Part shown: one piece after another, positions 1 to 9,387 of the stretch
Numbering within the stretch: the stretch's first letter is position 1
Layout: each line of letters starts with the position of its first letter
NCBI RefSeq assembly: GCF_900115095.1
Contig: NZ_FOVH01000007.1
Location: 62,001-126,000 of the forward strand
Length of the DNA: 64,000 nucleotides
From: Actinomadura madurae
Lineage (GTDB): Bacteria > Actinomycetota > Actinomycetes > Streptosporangiales > Streptosporangiaceae
Reading direction: 5' to 3'
Translations under genes and position numbers: made by a program
The notes under the pieces: generated by a model
Database searches by the model: none
Told to the model about the DNA's origin: nothing
What the model saw: only the letters and a program-made list of their open reading frames with translations

Positions 1-1
1 G

Positions 2-343
2 CGCGAGGTCGCGGCCCTGACCGGCTACCCCGCCCGGATGACCGAGCGGTTCGGCCGCGCCGTCGACCGGCTCACCGGCGCGCGTTTCACCGCCGCCGAC
101 GCCTTTCTGGCCGTGGACGCCGTCTTCGACCTGACCGTCGCCCAGTTCACCCAGGCCCGGCAGGTCGCCCGGACGCGCCGGGCACTGACCACGGCCGATC
201 CCGGCGGGGACTGGGCGTCCGCCGCCGGCCCGGCCGTCGCCCCCATGATGAGAGCCGCGCTGCACGACCCGCCCGAAGTGTGGTTCGGCCGCAAACTCGA
301 CCTCCTCCTGGACGGCATCGCCACCCGCGCCACCGGCGGGTGA
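2..343 (+). CDS. TetR-family regulator, C-terminal part (cut by window edge)
   Basis: The open frame enters from the left edge without a start and runs to a stop at 343, giving about 113 residues. Its end, WFGRKLDLLLDGIA, is the typical last helix of TetR/AcrR C-terminal ligand-binding domains (F-x-x-x-L-D-L-L-L-D-G). No helix-turn-helix is visible because the N-terminus lies outside the window, so target and ligand cannot be inferred. The next 195 bases before the kinase contain nothing I recognise. TetR membership rests on the C-terminal signature alone. Confidence 0.6.
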   Translation, partial: REVAALTGYPARMTERFGRAVDRLTGARFTAADAFLAVDAVFDLTVAQFTQARQVARTRRALTTADPGGDWASAAGPAVAPMMRAALHDPPEVWFGRKLDLLLDGIATRATGG

Positions 344-539
344 GGCCCCTCAACGGCATGCCGCTACGCAGCCGGCCGTCACGCGGGGCCGCGTTGCGTC
401 GCAACTACTGCAGGTGATGGCTTAGCTGGTCGCAGCCATGTGAAGGCGGCTGGGTGGGGGCGTCGTTCGGTGTGGTGCCAGCGGTTCGGCACCCCCCCGC
501 ACGGGCAGCGACGGGTGAGACGCTGACGGGGAGTCAATC

Positions 540-1694
540 GTGGTGAGCCTCGCAGGACGGGAGAGGAAGCACAGCGTGGATCCTTTGCCCGACCGTCGGT
601 GGTGGCGCGCCGTGCGCCTGCGCACCAGGCTGTTCATCTCCTACGTGGCGGTCGTTGTCGTCGCGCTCGCGGCGATGTTCACCGCGGCGGCACTTCTGGT
701 GCCGGACGAGTTCCAACCCGAGGAGGAGACCGGCGTTGTCCTCTCCCACGAGATCGAGTCGGCGTTCGACAGAGCGGTGGGGATCGCCCTGCTGGTGGGG
801 ATCGCCGTCGCGGTGGTGGGCGCGACGGTGACCTCCCGGCTGCTGCTGCGTTCGCTGGACCGCATTCGTGCCGCCACGCGCAGCATGGCCGCAGGTCACT
901 ACGGTGAGCGGATTCCCGTGCCCCGTGAGCCGGAGCTGGGGCGACTGGCGGCCGATGTCAACAGGCTCTCCGCCGAGCTGGCCGATGTCGAACGGCGGCG
1001 GGCGAGGCTGGTCTCCGAGGTCGCCCACGAGATGCGGACCCCGCTGTCGATGTTGCACGGACAGGTCGAAGGCCTCATCGACGGGGTGTTCGCGCCGTCG
1101 CCCGAGCTATTCGCCTCGCTAGGGGACGATATCGCGCGTCTCCAGCGGCTCGCCTCGGACCTGTCCAGCCTCTCCCGGGTGGAAGAGGGCGCGTTCCAGC
1201 TCGTCAGCGGTGAAACAGATCTGGCCGACACGGCACTGCGGACAGCTGAACGGCTACGGCCGCAGTTCGAGGACCAGGGGGTCGGACTCCAGGTCGTGGC
1301 GTCTGCACCTGTCCACGCTGAGGTCGATCGCGAGCGCATCGTGCAGGTCGTCACCAATCTGCTGGGCAACGCACTTGCCGCCACGGATGCGGGCGGCAGG
1401 GTCGACGTGACGGTGCGGCAGGAGGGCGGCAGCGCTGTGATCGACGTCGTCGACACAGGGATCGGCATCGCGGAGGAGGACCTGGAGCGGATCTTCCACC
1501 GATTCGAACGGGTGGAACACGCCGACCGGCCGGCACCGGCCACGGGCAGCGGGATCGGCCTCACCATCGCCCGCGGCATCGTCTCGGCGCACGGCGGCGA
1601 GATCACCGTCAGTTCTCCGGGCCCCGGCAAGGGGGCGGCGTTCCGCGTCCGGCTCCCCGCACAACCAGGGCGGGTTCAGGCCCGGTCACGCTGA
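540..1694 (+). CDS. Sensor histidine kinase (HAMP-HisKA-HATPase)
   Basis: Membrane sensor kinase of 384 residues. Two membrane segments are visible (about residues 31-54 and 77-97) around a very short outer loop of some 20 residues, so it probably senses the membrane or a partner rather than a bulky ligand. A HAMP linker follows, then the HisKA box EVAHEMRTPLS with the phosphorylated His near residue 163, and the ATPase domain with NLLGNALAA (N box), DTGIGI (G1) and GSGIGLTI (G2). The start is one of two consecutive GTG codons at 540/543; an in-frame GTG or ATG further in cannot be excluded. The OmpR-type regulator follows 188 bases downstream on the same strand, an unusually wide gap and in kinase-first order. 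Cognate pairing is inferred from adjacency. Confidence 0.9.
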   Translation: MVSLAGRERKHSVDPLPDRRWWRAVRLRTRLFISYVAVVVVALAAMFTAAALLVPDEFQPEEETGVVLSHEIESAFDRAVGIALLVGIAVAVVGATVTSRLLLRSLDRIRAATRSMAAGHYGERIPVPREPELGRLAADVNRLSAELADVERRRARLVSEVAHEMRTPLSMLHGQVEGLIDGVFAPSPELFASLGDDIARLQRLASDLSSLSRVEEGAFQLVSGETDLADTALRTAERLRPQFEDQGVGLQVVASAPVHAEVDRERIVQVVTNLLGNALAATDAGGRVDVTVRQEGGSAVIDVVDTGIGIAEEDLERIFHRFERVEHADRPAPATGSGIGLTIARGIVSAHGGEITVSSPGPGKGAAFRVRLPAQPGRVQARSR

Positions 1695-1882
1695 CTCAGC
1701 GGGCTCGCGGATTCACACCGTGCCTGCGCTGGGCTTCGTCCGGCAGTTTTCCGCTGCGGCCGTGACGACACCCCTCCCGCCCCCACCTGGGTTGCGTCGT
1801 CGTTTCGGCGGACGGCCAGGGCGCTCCCCAGACTGCAGGAACCCCGGACCGCGGCGGCCTCCCCGCTGGGATAGTGGTCGGC

Positions 1883-2596
1883 ATGGGGGCGAGACGAATC
1901 CTCGTCGTCGACGACGACGCGAAGATCCGAATGCTGGTCCGCGCCTACCTCGAAGCCGACGGATTCGCCGTGAAGGAGGCCGCGGACGGCACTGGCGGGC
2001 TGCGGGCAGCGCTCGATGAGAAGCCCGATCTGGTGATCCTCGACGTGATGATGCCCGGACTGGACGGCTTCGAGGTGCTGAGGCGCCTCCGTAGAAGGAG
2101 CGATGTCCCGGTGATCCTGCTGACCGCCCGAGACGAGGAGGTCGACCGGGTCGTCGGATTCACCGCGGGTGGCGACGACTACGTGAGCAAGCCGTTCAGT
2201 GCCCGGGAGCTCGCCTTGCGCGTCCGTGCGATCCTGCGCCGTTCCACCGTGTCCGGCGATGCGGCCGCCACGGAGGACGTCATCCTCCGTTTCGAGGGAC
2301 TGCTGATCGACCCCGCCCGTCGCACGGTCGTCGTCGGGGACGAACACGTCGTCGAGCTCACCGCGCTTGACTTCGACATCCTGCACGCTCTCGCCGAGGT
2401 GCCGGGTCATGTCTTCACACGCCGTCGATTGCTTGAGCGTGTATGGGGACACGACTTCTTCGGTGACGAGCGCGTGGTGGACGTGCACATCCGCACCCTC
2501 CGACGTGAACTGGGCGATGACGCGGCACAACCGCGCTTCATCGGCACGGTTCGCAACGTCGGCTACCGACTGGTCGCCTCCCCTTTCCCAGCATGA
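1883..2596 (+). CDS. OmpR/PhoB-family response regulator
   Basis: DNA-binding response regulator of 237 residues. The receiver domain shows the acidic pocket VVDDD, the phospho-acceptor Asp in VILDVMMPG (about residue 53), the Thr of LLTARD and the Lys of VSKPF. The C-terminal winged helix carries the usual LTALDFDILHAL and RVVDVHIRTLRRELG segments and ends with GYRLV. I chose ATG 1883; a GTG at 1874 in the same frame is possible. It is probably the partner of the kinase at 540-1694. A hairpin follows the gene, so the pair forms one convergent unit facing the lipoprotein gene. Confidence 0.92.
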   Translation: MGARRILVVDDDAKIRMLVRAYLEADGFAVKEAADGTGGLRAALDEKPDLVILDVMMPGLDGFEVLRRLRRRSDVPVILLTARDEEVDRVVGFTAGGDDYVSKPFSARELALRVRAILRRSTVSGDAAATEDVILRFEGLLIDPARRTVVVGDEHVVELTALDFDILHALAEVPGHVFTRRRLLERVWGHDFFGDERVVDVHIRTLRRELGDDAAQPRFIGTVRNVGYRLVASPFPA

Positions 2597-2683
2597 CCGG
2601 GCCGGGGTTGTGACCACGCCTCGATCCAGGATGATCGCGATCAACCCGATCTCCGGCGTTGACCAGCGATCGAGGGGACGAGC

Positions 2684-2717
2684 GCACGCCCCGGTCCGAC
2701 AGGGGACGGGGGCGTGC
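2684..2717. terminator. Hairpin terminator between convergent genes
   Basis: Inverted repeat GCACGCCCC (2684-2692) / GGGGCGTGC (2709-2717) with a 16-base loop lies between the response regulator (ends 2596, plus strand) and the lipoprotein hydrolase (ends 2726, minus strand). No T-tract is present, as usual in high-GC actinobacteria. It could serve both directions. Confidence 0.55.
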
Positions 2718-2725
2718 GTGCCGTG

Positions 2726-4012
2726 TCACAGGTGTCGTTTCAACCAGCCCCAGGTCCACCGGTCGCGCTCCTTGACCGTCGGGCAGTGTCCATGACCCCC
2801 GGTGATCTTGACCTCGCCATCGGTGGATGCGGCGGCGAGTCGCTTGAGGTCCTCGATCGGCGCGAAGGGGTCGTCCGGTGTGGTCATCGCCAGGATCGGG
2901 GTATCGGTTCGCTTCTTGCCCACCAGACCCTGATTGACCAGGGACGTCTTTTTGATGATTTGCCCCATTCGCTTCGTGTTCTCGACCGGGACGTTGAAGC
3001 GGGCGGCCAGCGCCGCCCGCGGCTGCGGCGTGAGGTTGTCGATGAACTCGGCTCCGGCGTTGAGTGCCTCGTGCACCGGGCTGCAGATGGCCACCACAGC
3101 CCTGATCCGGTCGTCGGTGAATGCTGAACGTGCCACCGCGTTCGCTCCGTAGGACGTGGCTACGGCTGCTACACGCTTCGCGTCGATGTGCTTGTTCTCG
3201 AGCAGCGTGTCGACAACGGCGCTGTAAAGGCGGTCCATGTCGGGGCGGTCGGCGGGGTAGTCCTTGCTGTCACCGAATCCCGCGTTGTCGAACGAGACCA
3301 TGGCGACACCGGCGGGAGCGAGATACTTCTCGAACAGCGGCCAGTGCACGGTCTTGGCGCGGTCGATGCCGCCTGTAGAGAGGACAACGGGAAACGGGCC
3401 AACTCCCTTGGGGAGATGGAGGAACGCCTCGAACGTTCCGCCTTCCAAGGGCACCCGCAGCCGCTCGAATCGCCAGCCCTTGAGACGGGCCGCCTTTTCA
3501 TATGCGGCCTTCGCCATCTCATACGCCTTCTCCTCCTGTTCCGACTCCCGGTGCTGGGGATAGGCGGCCGCCGTGAAGTAGGTCGATGCCGCGTGGTACT
3601 GGTTGAGCGCAACATCGGCATCGCCGCTGGAACGGGCGGCATCGGCCTTGGTCATCGCCTTCTTTCCGATGGTGCTCCACTCCGTGAGCCAATTGCCGGG
3701 ACCGGGCTCGACCACGGTGTCGAACCTCTGCGGATTCTCCTTCTTGCCCGTCGCCTTCTGAATACGCTGCAGCACCCCCTGCATCGCGGCGGTCTCGCCG
3801 CCATTCTCAGCCCAGTCCTCCAGACGGATCTCGCGGAACCACTCCTCCTCATTGATCTTGATCGATTCGGCGGGGGCGGCCGAGCCGGAGGCCCTGGCCG
3901 AGGGATCCGCCCCGCCTTCCGTGGCAGGCGTCTCGGTCCCTCCGCACCCCGCGACGGCCAACGTCATGGCAGTCACCGAGGCTGCCACCGACAGCCGAAC
4001 GTGATGTCGCAT
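2726..4012 (-). CDS. Secreted lipoprotein, alpha/beta hydrolase (FrsA/DUF1100-like esterase)
   Basis: Predicted lipoprotein of 428 residues. The N-terminus has a basic stretch, a hydrophobic core and the lipobox LAVAGC, with lipidation expected at Cys 23, followed by a low-complexity linker. The body has an N-terminal helical part (residues about 50-160) and an alpha/beta hydrolase fold: FPVVLSTGGID (oxyanion region), VAMVSFDNAGFGDS, the nucleophile elbow VAAVATSYGAN with Ser in A-T-S-Y-G, a late acid-containing TTPDDPFAP and a C-terminal His in GGHGHCP. The elbow has Ala in place of the first Gly of GxSxG. This layout matches the FrsA/DUF1100 esterases; the substrate is unknown. It stands alone between two two-component systems. 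Confidence 0.8.
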   Translation of the reverse strand: MRHHVRLSVAASVTAMTLAVAGCGGTETPATEGGADPSARASGSAAPAESIKINEEEWFREIRLEDWAENGGETAAMQGVLQRIQKATGKKENPQRFDTVVEPGPGNWLTEWSTIGKKAMTKADAARSSGDADVALNQYHAASTYFTAAAYPQHRESEQEEKAYEMAKAAYEKAARLKGWRFERLRVPLEGGTFEAFLHLPKGVGPFPVVLSTGGIDRAKTVHWPLFEKYLAPAGVAMVSFDNAGFGDSKDYPADRPDMDRLYSAVVDTLLENKHIDAKRVAAVATSYGANAVARSAFTDDRIRAVVAICSPVHEALNAGAEFIDNLTPQPRAALAARFNVPVENTKRMGQIIKKTSLVNQGLVGKKRTDTPILAMTTPDDPFAPIEDLKRLAAASTDGEVKITGGHGHCPTVKERDRWTWGWLKRHL

Positions 4013-4335
4013 GCCTTCCTCCCATATCCGCCGACCCTGTTTGCCGGCTTTCTCTGACTCGTCCTGCAGTCAACTGGGGTCACATGCGGCTCGTGCGGCC
4101 TCCCGGATGAAGCCTTTATGAAGAAGGGAGACAATCCGCGCTCCATGGCACGGCACTCACGGCGCACCCCGGCGGGCGGCGAGGCTCGAAACGGGATGTG
4201 CTGATTGATGGGACCCGTTGCGCGGCGCCGACACATTGCGCACCGTCCGACGGCCTACTGGCGCACTCCCGCTGTCGTTGGCATCGACAGAACCCATTCG
4301 GCTTGATCCGGCGTCCTGCGGCCGCGTCTCCCGAC
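4013..4335. other. Intergenic stretch without a recognised gene
   Basis: These 323 bases hold the promoter side of the lipoprotein gene (minus strand) and the run-up to a TetR remnant (plus strand). Short open frames on both strands show no recognisable family. The stretch includes an AT-richer patch near 4110-4135 (tttatgaagaagggag) but no clear paired promoter boxes. Confidence 0.5.
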
Positions 4336-4500
4336 GCCGGCCGCGAACGCGCCACCTTCTACCGCCGCCTGGACCCCAGCACGTACCCGCCCATCGCCCA
4401 GACCGCCGACGCCCTTACCTCGGTCCCTTTGGCAGAGGAGTTCCATTTCGGCCTGGAACTCCTCGTCGGAGGCCTCGAACGCCGCGTCCATCATGAATGA
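4336..4500 (+). pseudogene. TetR-family regulator remnant (C-terminal helices only)
   Basis: The last roughly 54 codons of this frame read like the end of a TetR/AcrR ligand-binding domain: RATFYRRLDPSTYPPIAQTA, then EEFHFGLELLVGGLERR. The F-x-F-G-L-x-L-L-x-G-L-E-R signature is characteristic of the final helix. Upstream in the same frame the sequence loses all TetR character and no DNA-binding domain is present, so this is a truncated leftover rather than a gene. It sits 38 bases beyond the 3' end of the frameshifted kinase, facing it. The MMPL exporter, regulator and kinase nearby may once have had a TetR neighbour, but that is inference. Confidence 0.55.
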
Positions 4501-4537
4501 TCAAGACTTGAGCGGCCCGGCCGAGGTCACGGCGGGG

Positions 4538-5982
4538 TCACCGGTCACGGGCGGCGTCCTCCTGGCCGGCGCGCGGGAGCCGGATGGTGACGGTGGTACC
4601 CACGCCGGCTTCGGACCGGACGGCCACCCACCCGTGGTGAGCATGAACGATGGCCTCGACGATGGCGAGGCCGAGGCCGGAGCCACCGTAGGCGCGGCTG
4701 CGGCTGGCCTCGGCGCGCCAGAAGCGTTCGAAGACGCGAGGAAGGTCCTCGCGGGAGATGCCCGGTCCGTTGTCGACGACGTCGACCTGGACGGCCCCGT
4801 CGACATCGCTGATCTCTACCCGGACGGACGTCTGGGCCGGGGTGTGCTGGACGGCGTTGCCGACCAGGTTGCGCAGGACTTGCTGCAGCCGGGCGGCGTC
4901 GCCGCGGACGTGCGATGACCGGGCCGGGTCCAGGGTGATGCCGCGCTCGGGGTTGATGATCTGGGCGTCCTCGACGACGCCGGCCGCCAGGGCGGTGAGG
5001 TCGACGTCGCCCTGGTCGATGGGGCGTCCGGCGTCCAGGCGGGCGAGCAGCGTAAGGTCCTCGACGAGCAGGCGCATGCGTCCGACCTCGTGCTCGATAT
5101 GGTCGAGCGCCTTCTCCAAGCCCTGCCCCCACACGCCGCCCTGGCGGTACAGGTCGAGCCAGCCCGAGATGGTGGACAGTGGCGTGCGCAGTTCGTGGGA
5201 GGTATCGGCGGCCATCGAGCGGACGGACGCCTCCGCGCGCGCCTGGGCGTCGAAGGCCCGGTTGACGGCTTCCGCCAGCAGATCGGTTTCGCTGTTGTCG
5301 CCGCGGGTGGGCAGGCGCTCGGTGCGGGAGCCCTGGGCGATCGCGTCGGCGGTATGGGCCATCTGCGCCAAGGGCCGCATACCCAGGCGGAGGACGGCCG
5401 TGGAAAGCCCCAGAAGGAGCACCAGTGCGACGCCGACAAGGGTGACTTGACGCTGGATGAGCAGGTCGGTGGTCGCGTCGTCCACGGATATGTCGATGCC
5501 CAGGACGAAGGCCGCCGGCTTGACGGCGCGTTCGTCCGGTCCCCGGTAGAGCGTCAGCCCGGGCTGAGGACTCGGGTGGCCTTGAAGTTGCGCAGGCCGT
5601 CGGGTTTGTCATAGGTGACGACCTCACCGGGTGGCATGCCGCTGGTCGCGGCGACGAGTGTGGCGGCGGCCGAGGAGGCTCCCCCGGTCGCGGTCAGGAT
5701 GCGGTCGTCGGCGTCAACGGCGACGATGCCGTGCGGCGGCCCGAGAAGCGCGCCGAGGTGGTTGACGTTGACGGTCTGCGGGCCGCCGGAGATGACGTCC
5801 CTGAGCCCGTCGGCGGCGGCTTTGAGTGTGACCTCGTCGCGTTCGCGCAGGAAGTCCTTCAGAAGGAGGGTGCTGCTGACCGCGCTGGCGATCAGGCCGA
5901 TGGTGAGGAGAAGGGCGAGCCCGGTCAGCAGCCGGAGGCGCACGCTGGAGAGCGACCATGGAAGACGGCTGCGGAGCTTCAC
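4538..5982 (-). pseudogene. Sensor histidine kinase interrupted by a single frameshift
   Basis: Two overlapping frames make one kinase of about 480 residues. The N-terminal part starts at GTG 5982, overlapping the regulator stop as GTGA, and has a first membrane segment (LLTGLALLLTIGLIASAVSS) and an outer sensor region. It runs into TGA at 5554-5556 after KATRVLSPG. Removing one frame step at the CCCGGGCTG run (about 5556-5565) restores a continuous protein: LTLYRGPDERA, a second membrane segment (VTLVGVALVLLLGLSTAV), HAMP, the His box DTSHELRTPLS, NLVGNAVQH, DNGPGIS and GGSGLGLAIV. All catalytic motifs survive, so the lesion is either recent or a sequencing error in a GC run. If real, the kinase part alone could start at an internal codon but would lack its sensor. 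Confidence 0.8.
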
Positions 5983-6698
5983 TGGTGGGCCTGTTCTCGA
6001 AGCGTGTAGCCGACGCCGCGGACGGTGTGCAGCAACGGTGTGCGGCCGTGGTCGATCTTTCGGCGCAGGTTGGAGATGAAGCGTTCGACGACGACGGAGT
6101 CCCTGCCGAAGTCGTACTGCCATACGGCTTCGAGGATCTGCGAGCGGGAGAGGACCTGGCCCTGGTGGTCCATCAGGTAGTGGAGCAGCCGGTACTCGGT
6201 GGGCGAGAGTTCGAGGAGCCGGCCCGCGCGGCGGACCTCGTGGCGGGGGTCGTCGATCTCGAGGTCGGCGCAGCGCAACGGGGCGTCCTCGGCGGCGAGG
6301 ACGCCGCCGCGGGCTCTGCGGAGCAGCGCCGCCAGGCGTGCGCCGACCTCGACGACGCTGAAGGGCTTGGTGACGTAGTCGTCGCCGCCCAGCCGCAGCC
6401 CCCGGACCCGGTCCTCGACCGCGTCGCGCGCGGTGAGGAAGAGGACCGGCACGTCGACGGCACGGGATCGCAGCAGTTGGAGGACCTCGAAGCCGTCGGC
6501 CCCCGGGAGCATGACGTCCAGGACGATGACGTCCGGGGCCCGGCGGGCGACCTGGTCGAGAGCCTCGCTCAGGTCGCCCGCCGCGTCCACCTCGAATCCG
6601 GCGAACCCGAGTGCCGAGATGAGCAGCCGCCGGATACCGGGATCGTCGTCGATGACGAGCACGCGGTCTGCGGCAGCCTGCGCCTCGACGGCGTTCAT
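5979..6698 (-). CDS. OmpR-family response regulator
   Basis: Response regulator of 239 residues. The receiver has VIDDD, phospho-acceptor Asp in VIVLDVMLPG, FLTARD and VTKPFS; the winged-helix output domain has LSPTEYRLLHYLM, SVVVERFISNLRRKI and ends GVGYTLRE. I chose ATG 6698 because GAGGAG lies five bases upstream; a GTG two codons earlier is less likely. Its stop overlaps the kinase start in a GTGA, so the two are translationally coupled. The MMPL exporter gene lies 61 bases upstream on the same strand, which suggests an exporter-regulator-kinase operon in which the system may control its own transporter. Confidence 0.92.
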   Translation of the reverse strand: MNAVEAQAAADRVLVIDDDPGIRRLLISALGFAGFEVDAAGDLSEALDQVARRAPDVIVLDVMLPGADGFEVLQLLRSRAVDVPVLFLTARDAVEDRVRGLRLGGDDYVTKPFSVVEVGARLAALLRRARGGVLAAEDAPLRCADLEIDDPRHEVRRAGRLLELSPTEYRLLHYLMDHQGQVLSRSQILEAVWQYDFGRDSVVVERFISNLRRKIDHGRTPLLHTVRGVGYTLREQAHQ

Positions 6699-6759
6699 GT
6701 GCACTCCTCACACAGAGATGAGACCGGTGCTGACCATGTCCCGGTAGCGGCGTGACCGT

Positions 6760-8964
6760 TCATCGTGTCGCGGGCTCCCTTCCGTGGACTTCCTGCACGG
6801 GGCCGGCGGGGGCCTTGACGTTCTCGCCCTCGACGTCGACGTGGGGCAGGATCCGGTCCAGCCGGCGAGGCAGCCACCAGGCGCGGGCGCCGAGGAGGGC
6901 CAGCGCCGCGGGCACGAGGGTCATGCGGACGAGGAAGGCATCGATCAGGACACCGAAGCCCAGCGCGAACGCGATCGGCATGATGTCGATGTCGTGGGAG
7001 AAGAAGAATCCGACGAACACCGAGACCATGATGATCGCGGCCGAGGTCACCACCCGGGACGCGTTGCCCGCGCCGACGATGATCGCGTCCCGGGCGTCGC
7101 GGCGGCGGGCGTAGTCATCACGCATGGCGGACACAAGGAAGACCTCGTAGTCCATGGCGAGACCGAAGAGCACGGCCATGATGATGATGGGCACGAAGCT
7201 GGCCACGGGCCCCAGGCTGGGCACCCCGAGCGGGTCGGCCAGCCAGCCCCACTGGAAGACCGCGACGACGGCGCCGAAGGACGCGCCGACGGACATCAGG
7301 AACCCCACGGTCGCCTTGATGGGGACGGCGATGGATCGGAACGCGACCATGAGGAGCAGGAGCGAGAGACCGATCACGACGACGGCAAAGGGCAGCAGCG
7401 CGCTGCTGAGCTTGGCGGAAACGTCGATGCTGACGGCGGTCAGCCCGGTCACGGCCACGTAGCCGCCCTGCGAACCCGCGATGGACCGCATTTGGTCGCG
7501 CAGCTCGGAGACCAGGTCGCTGGTCGCCTGCGTGCGCGGTCCGGTGGTGGGAATGATCTGGATGCGGGCGGCCTTCTTCCCTTCGGCCGTGTCGATGCCG
7601 CTCACATCCGCGATGCCGTCGATGCCCTTCAACTTCTTCGCGACGGCGGTGGCCGTGGACTGGACGGTGGCCGGATCGTCGTCCTCGACAAGGACGACCA
7701 GGGGTCCGTTCGCGCCCGGCCCGAAGGCATCGCTGACCATGTCGTACGCCTGGCGGCTGGACGCGGTGGTGGGGCTGGAGCCCTCGTCGGTGAGGGCGAG
7801 CTTGAGCTCCGCCGCGGGAATCGCCATGACGACGAGGGCCGCGGTGCCCAGGATCATGGTGAGCAGTGGGCGGCGCAGCACTCCCCGCGTCCAGCGCACG
7901 CCCAGGGTGGACTTGCCACCGTCGCGGACGGCTCGGCGGGCGGCGCGTGAACCCGGCTTGGGGATGAGCCGGCGGCCGGACACGCGCAGCAGGGCGGGCA
8001 CCAGAGTCAGCGCCACCAGGACGGCGACCGCGACGGCTCCGGCGGAGGCGAGACCCATGGAGGTCAGCATCGGGACGCCCGCGACGGACAGGCCCGCCAG
8101 GGCGATGATGACGGTGGCGCCGGCGAAGACGACGGCGCTGCCCGCGGTCGCGGTGGCCCGGGCGACGGACTCCCGGACGGGGATGCCGTTGGCGAGCTGG
8201 GCGCGGTGGCGGGAGACGATGAGCAGGGTGTAGTCGATTCCGACGGCCAGTCCCAGCATGACCGCCAAGGTCGGGGCGTTGTCGGAGATGGTGAACACCG
8301 ACGCCAGGCCCCCGATGCCGAGCATGGTGGTGACGACGCCGACAATGGCGGTGATCAGCGGGAGGCCGGCGGCGAGCAGCGAGCCGAACGTGATCACCAG
8401 GACGGCCAGCGCCACACCGAGGCCGACCAGCTCGGTCGGGCCGAGGAGCGAGGGCTCCGTGGCGTAGGCGTCACCGCCGTACACGGTCGTGAGGCCCGCC
8501 GCTCGCGCTTCGCCGCCCGCGTCCTTGACGGCCAGCAGCGTCGTGTTGGCCGCGTCGCCTTCCAGCTTGGCGTCGAAGAGGACGTCGGCGACCGCGGTGC
8601 GCCCGTCCTTGGAGACCTCACCGTCCTCGAGCGGATTGCCGACCCCGACCACGCCGTCCACGTGACCGGTCGCTTCGAGGGTCGTTTCGAGGGACTTCCG
8701 CAGTCCGCTCTCGGCCAGTGTGCGGCCGGACGGCGCCTGGAAGACGATCTGCCCAGGCGTGCCGGCAGGCTCCGGCCAGTGCCGTTCCATCTTGGTCAGG
8801 GCCGCTTCGGCCGGTGAGCCGGGGATGGAGTCACTGTCCTGGAGCGTGCCTCCGAACGAGACGCCCAGACCGGCCACCACGCCGAGGAGGAGCAGCCACC
8901 CGACCAGCATCGTCGGCCATCGTCTTGCACTGAAGTCGCCCAGTTTGTAGAGGAGCGTTGCCAT
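6760..8964 (-). CDS. MMPL/RND-family membrane exporter
   Basis: Integral membrane protein of 734 residues with the actinobacterial MMPL layout: one N-terminal membrane helix (WPTMLVGWLLLLGVVAGLG), a large external domain (about residues 40-180), a bundle of five helices (about 185-330), a second external domain (about 400-530) and a final helix bundle (about 540-720). The motif VGIDYTLLIVSRHR in the first bundle and LAMDYEVFLVSAMRDDY in the second carry the paired Asp-Tyr residues of the RND proton relay. MMPL proteins move lipids, siderophores or drugs using the proton gradient. No lipid-synthesis gene is adjacent; the downstream two-component system and the MarR gene further upstream suggest stress-responsive efflux. 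Confidence 0.88.
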   Translation of the reverse strand: MATLLYKLGDFSARRWPTMLVGWLLLLGVVAGLGVSFGGTLQDSDSIPGSPAEAALTKMERHWPEPAGTPGQIVFQAPSGRTLAESGLRKSLETTLEATGHVDGVVGVGNPLEDGEVSKDGRTAVADVLFDAKLEGDAANTTLLAVKDAGGEARAAGLTTVYGGDAYATEPSLLGPTELVGLGVALAVLVITFGSLLAAGLPLITAIVGVVTTMLGIGGLASVFTISDNAPTLAVMLGLAVGIDYTLLIVSRHRAQLANGIPVRESVARATATAGSAVVFAGATVIIALAGLSVAGVPMLTSMGLASAGAVAVAVLVALTLVPALLRVSGRRLIPKPGSRAARRAVRDGGKSTLGVRWTRGVLRRPLLTMILGTAALVVMAIPAAELKLALTDEGSSPTTASSRQAYDMVSDAFGPGANGPLVVLVEDDDPATVQSTATAVAKKLKGIDGIADVSGIDTAEGKKAARIQIIPTTGPRTQATSDLVSELRDQMRSIAGSQGGYVAVTGLTAVSIDVSAKLSSALLPFAVVVIGLSLLLLMVAFRSIAVPIKATVGFLMSVGASFGAVVAVFQWGWLADPLGVPSLGPVASFVPIIIMAVLFGLAMDYEVFLVSAMRDDYARRRDARDAIIVGAGNASRVVTSAAIIMVSVFVGFFFSHDIDIMPIAFALGFGVLIDAFLVRMTLVPAALALLGARAWWLPRRLDRILPHVDVEGENVKAPAGPVQEVHGREPATR

Positions 8965-9179
8965 GCCCGTGTCCTTCGCAGGAGTGGAAGATTGACATGA
9001 CCGAGCTTCGAGAACCGAGTTGACGTCTCCCCCGCCAGCGACTTGAGGGTTCCTTGACGGTGACGCGAGCCGCGGAGCGTCGTTGATCCGGCTCCCCCGC
9101 TTCCGGGAGTGTCGGGACGAACGAGCGGGATCGGGGGGCCGGATTCATCGCGGCCGCGGTCACGATCGGGTCGGTACCT

Positions 9180-9341
9180 GTAATGGGATCCGTCCGCCGA
9201 CGAGCGGACACGCGAATGCAGGCCCGCCGCCATTACCTCGACGACGATCTCGTGGTCTCCTGACGGCTCCGGGAGAGCGATCTCCTCGCAGCGCGGTGGG
9301 GTGCCGAACGAACGTACGACGGCCGCGCGCGTGCCGGACAT
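9180..9341 (-). pseudogene. Medium-chain zinc-type oxidoreductase, N-terminal stump
   Basis: From ATG 9341 the minus strand encodes about 54 residues resembling the start of quinone-oxidoreductase-like medium-chain dehydrogenases: RAAVVRSFGTPPRCEE, then EIVVEVMAAGLHSRVRS and ADGSHY. After that the frame continues as unrelated Arg-rich sequence with no catalytic domain or Rossmann fold, so only about a sixth of a normal 330-residue enzyme is left. An upstream in-frame ATG lies at 9353. It is divergent from the MarR gene with operator repeats between them, the usual layout for a MarR regulator and its target oxidoreductase, so the regulator probably outlived its target. Confidence 0.6.
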
Positions 9342-9387
9342 GGCATCCTCCATGGGATGACCCCCGCGTGGACAGAGGAGAGACACA

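Noticed and set aside
5540..5580. Programmed frameshifting in the kinase gene
   Set aside because: No slippery heptamer or downstream pseudoknot pattern is apparent; a simple lesion or sequencing error is more likely.
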